A program made the translations under genes and the position numbers. Under the pieces are notes generated by a model that made no database searches, was not told where the DNA came from, and was given only the letters and a program-made list of their open reading frames with translations. 64,000 nt of DNA from Meghimatium bilineatum (lineage: Eukaryota > Mollusca > Gastropoda > Stylommatophora > Philomycidae), in contig CM067298.1 in the NCBI GenBank assembly GCA_034231615.1, positions 29,518,127-29,582,126 on the forward strand, read 5' to 3'. Shown here piece after piece: positions 63,311 through 64,000 of the stretch; the first letter of the stretch is position 1; every line of letters begins with the position of its first letter.

Positions 63311-64000
63311 CATCATCATCATCATCAGGTACCATGCCGGCTGGCGTAGGCGGTCATGGCTCTCCACAGCTTTCTGTCCACAGCATTATGAATCAAGGTC
63401 GTTGTTGTTTCCTTGCCGTGCCGGGTTGTCAAAATGTCTAATATTTTCTCACGTTGTTGCCTTTTGTCTGTGTTGCCTTCAATTTTGCCTGTTGTGACTA
63501 TGTTCTCTAAACCTGCCTGTCTCATGAAGTGGCCAAAAAAAGAAGATTGCCTTTTTCTTATATTGTTGATTAAGGTCCGTTTCGCATTTGACTCTTTCAA
63601 CACCTCTACATTAGATTTTCAGGCAGTCCATGGTATTATCAGCATTCTTCTGTAGAACCACATCTCTGTTGCCTCTAATTTCCCACTTTCCAGTTTGTTT
63701 ATTGTCCAAGACTCGCACCCATATGTTAGTATAGGGGTTATATAGCACTGCAGAACTCTCTTTCTCACCTCTAATGACAAGGTCATATTACACAGTATAT
63801 TTTTCATTTTTCTGAATGTTGTTTTTGCCTGTCATATTCTGCTTCTTATTTCTGTTGAACTTCTTCAATCTGCTGTAATCATTGTACCTAAATATTTGAA
63901 TTGGTGGACCTCTTTTAATACTATATCATTCACTTTGATCTTGCAAGGTGTGTTATTTTAAAAATGTATGTATTCTGAAACCATGACAACACATTCTCTT
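63311..64000 (-). mobile_element. RTE-like LINE running off the right edge
   Basis: Minus strand: [71 protein letters not shown] and WRAMTAYASRHGT, ending in GGTACCTGATGATGATGATG. One frameshift between the two frames. The 5' part lies outside the window. Confidence 0.88.

Overview
This window is animal genomic DNA, probably from an invertebrate and most likely a mollusc. The evidence is AT-rich sequence, spliced genes with multi-kilobase introns, a Nav2-like sodium channel and a dense layer of LINEs, SINEs and a Penelope-like element. I cannot fix the species. One assembly gap of 100 N lies at 21114-21213.

Two host genes are visible and they are divergent. (1) MOCS2, minus strand, about 18.4 kb down to 2.7 kb, encodes both subunits of molybdopterin synthase. 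The MoaD-like small subunit (MOCS2A) is read from exons at 15967-15846 and 11088-10965, plus a candidate 18-nt first exon at 18423-18406, giving 87 aa. The MoaE-like large subunit (MOCS2B) is read from exons at 10267-10164, 8376-8226, 6590-6467 and 2811-2680. The A and B frames are the same frame, separated by one TAA and 14 codons. A CpG-rich intronic block at 14.9-15.5 kb holds a candidate alternative first exon (15047-14983) whose splice phase fits MOCS2B and would give 191 aa. (2) A voltage-gated sodium channel gene, plus strand, from 23050 to beyond 54043. Eight exons join without a phase error into 415 residues covering domain I (S1 to S6 with the pore loop) and the start of the I-II linker. 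The filter segment (LITLDFWED) and S6 ([15 protein letters not shown]) look Nav2/DSC1-like rather than Nav1-like. The N-terminal exon was not found and domains II-IV lie to the right of the window.

Most other sequence is transposon debris in introns. (a) A near-complete 4.0-kb LINE (36870-40909, minus) has endonuclease, reverse transcriptase and RNase H, a (GAA)n tail and a 12-bp target duplication, and is broken by two stops and two frameshifts. (b) RTE-like LINE fragments with (ATG)n tails occur at 191-940, 1341-2565, 20164-20617, 28631-29568 and 60549-62223, three of them with clear target duplications. (c) Other LINE families end in (ACTA)n, (TGAA)n or (TTGA)n. (d) A Penelope-like element with RT and GIY-YIG nuclease lies at 13235-14760, minus. 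(e) There is a tRNA-derived SINE nested in a LINE (333-580) and a roughly 155-bp SINE family (called A here) with a GAA-type tail. (f) Remnants of pogo-like and possibly Tc1/mariner-like DNA transposons are present. Tandem repeats include a long (TA)n, a ~174-bp trimer and a 33-bp minisatellite.

The best leads are the one-frame MOCS2A/B organisation with its alternative first exon, the Nav2-type channel with an RNA hairpin just after its I-II linker exon, an apparent LINE/SINE partnership, and twelve copies of the palindrome TAGGCCTA. I saw no bacterial-type systems, CRISPR arrays, rRNA genes or intact tRNA genes.
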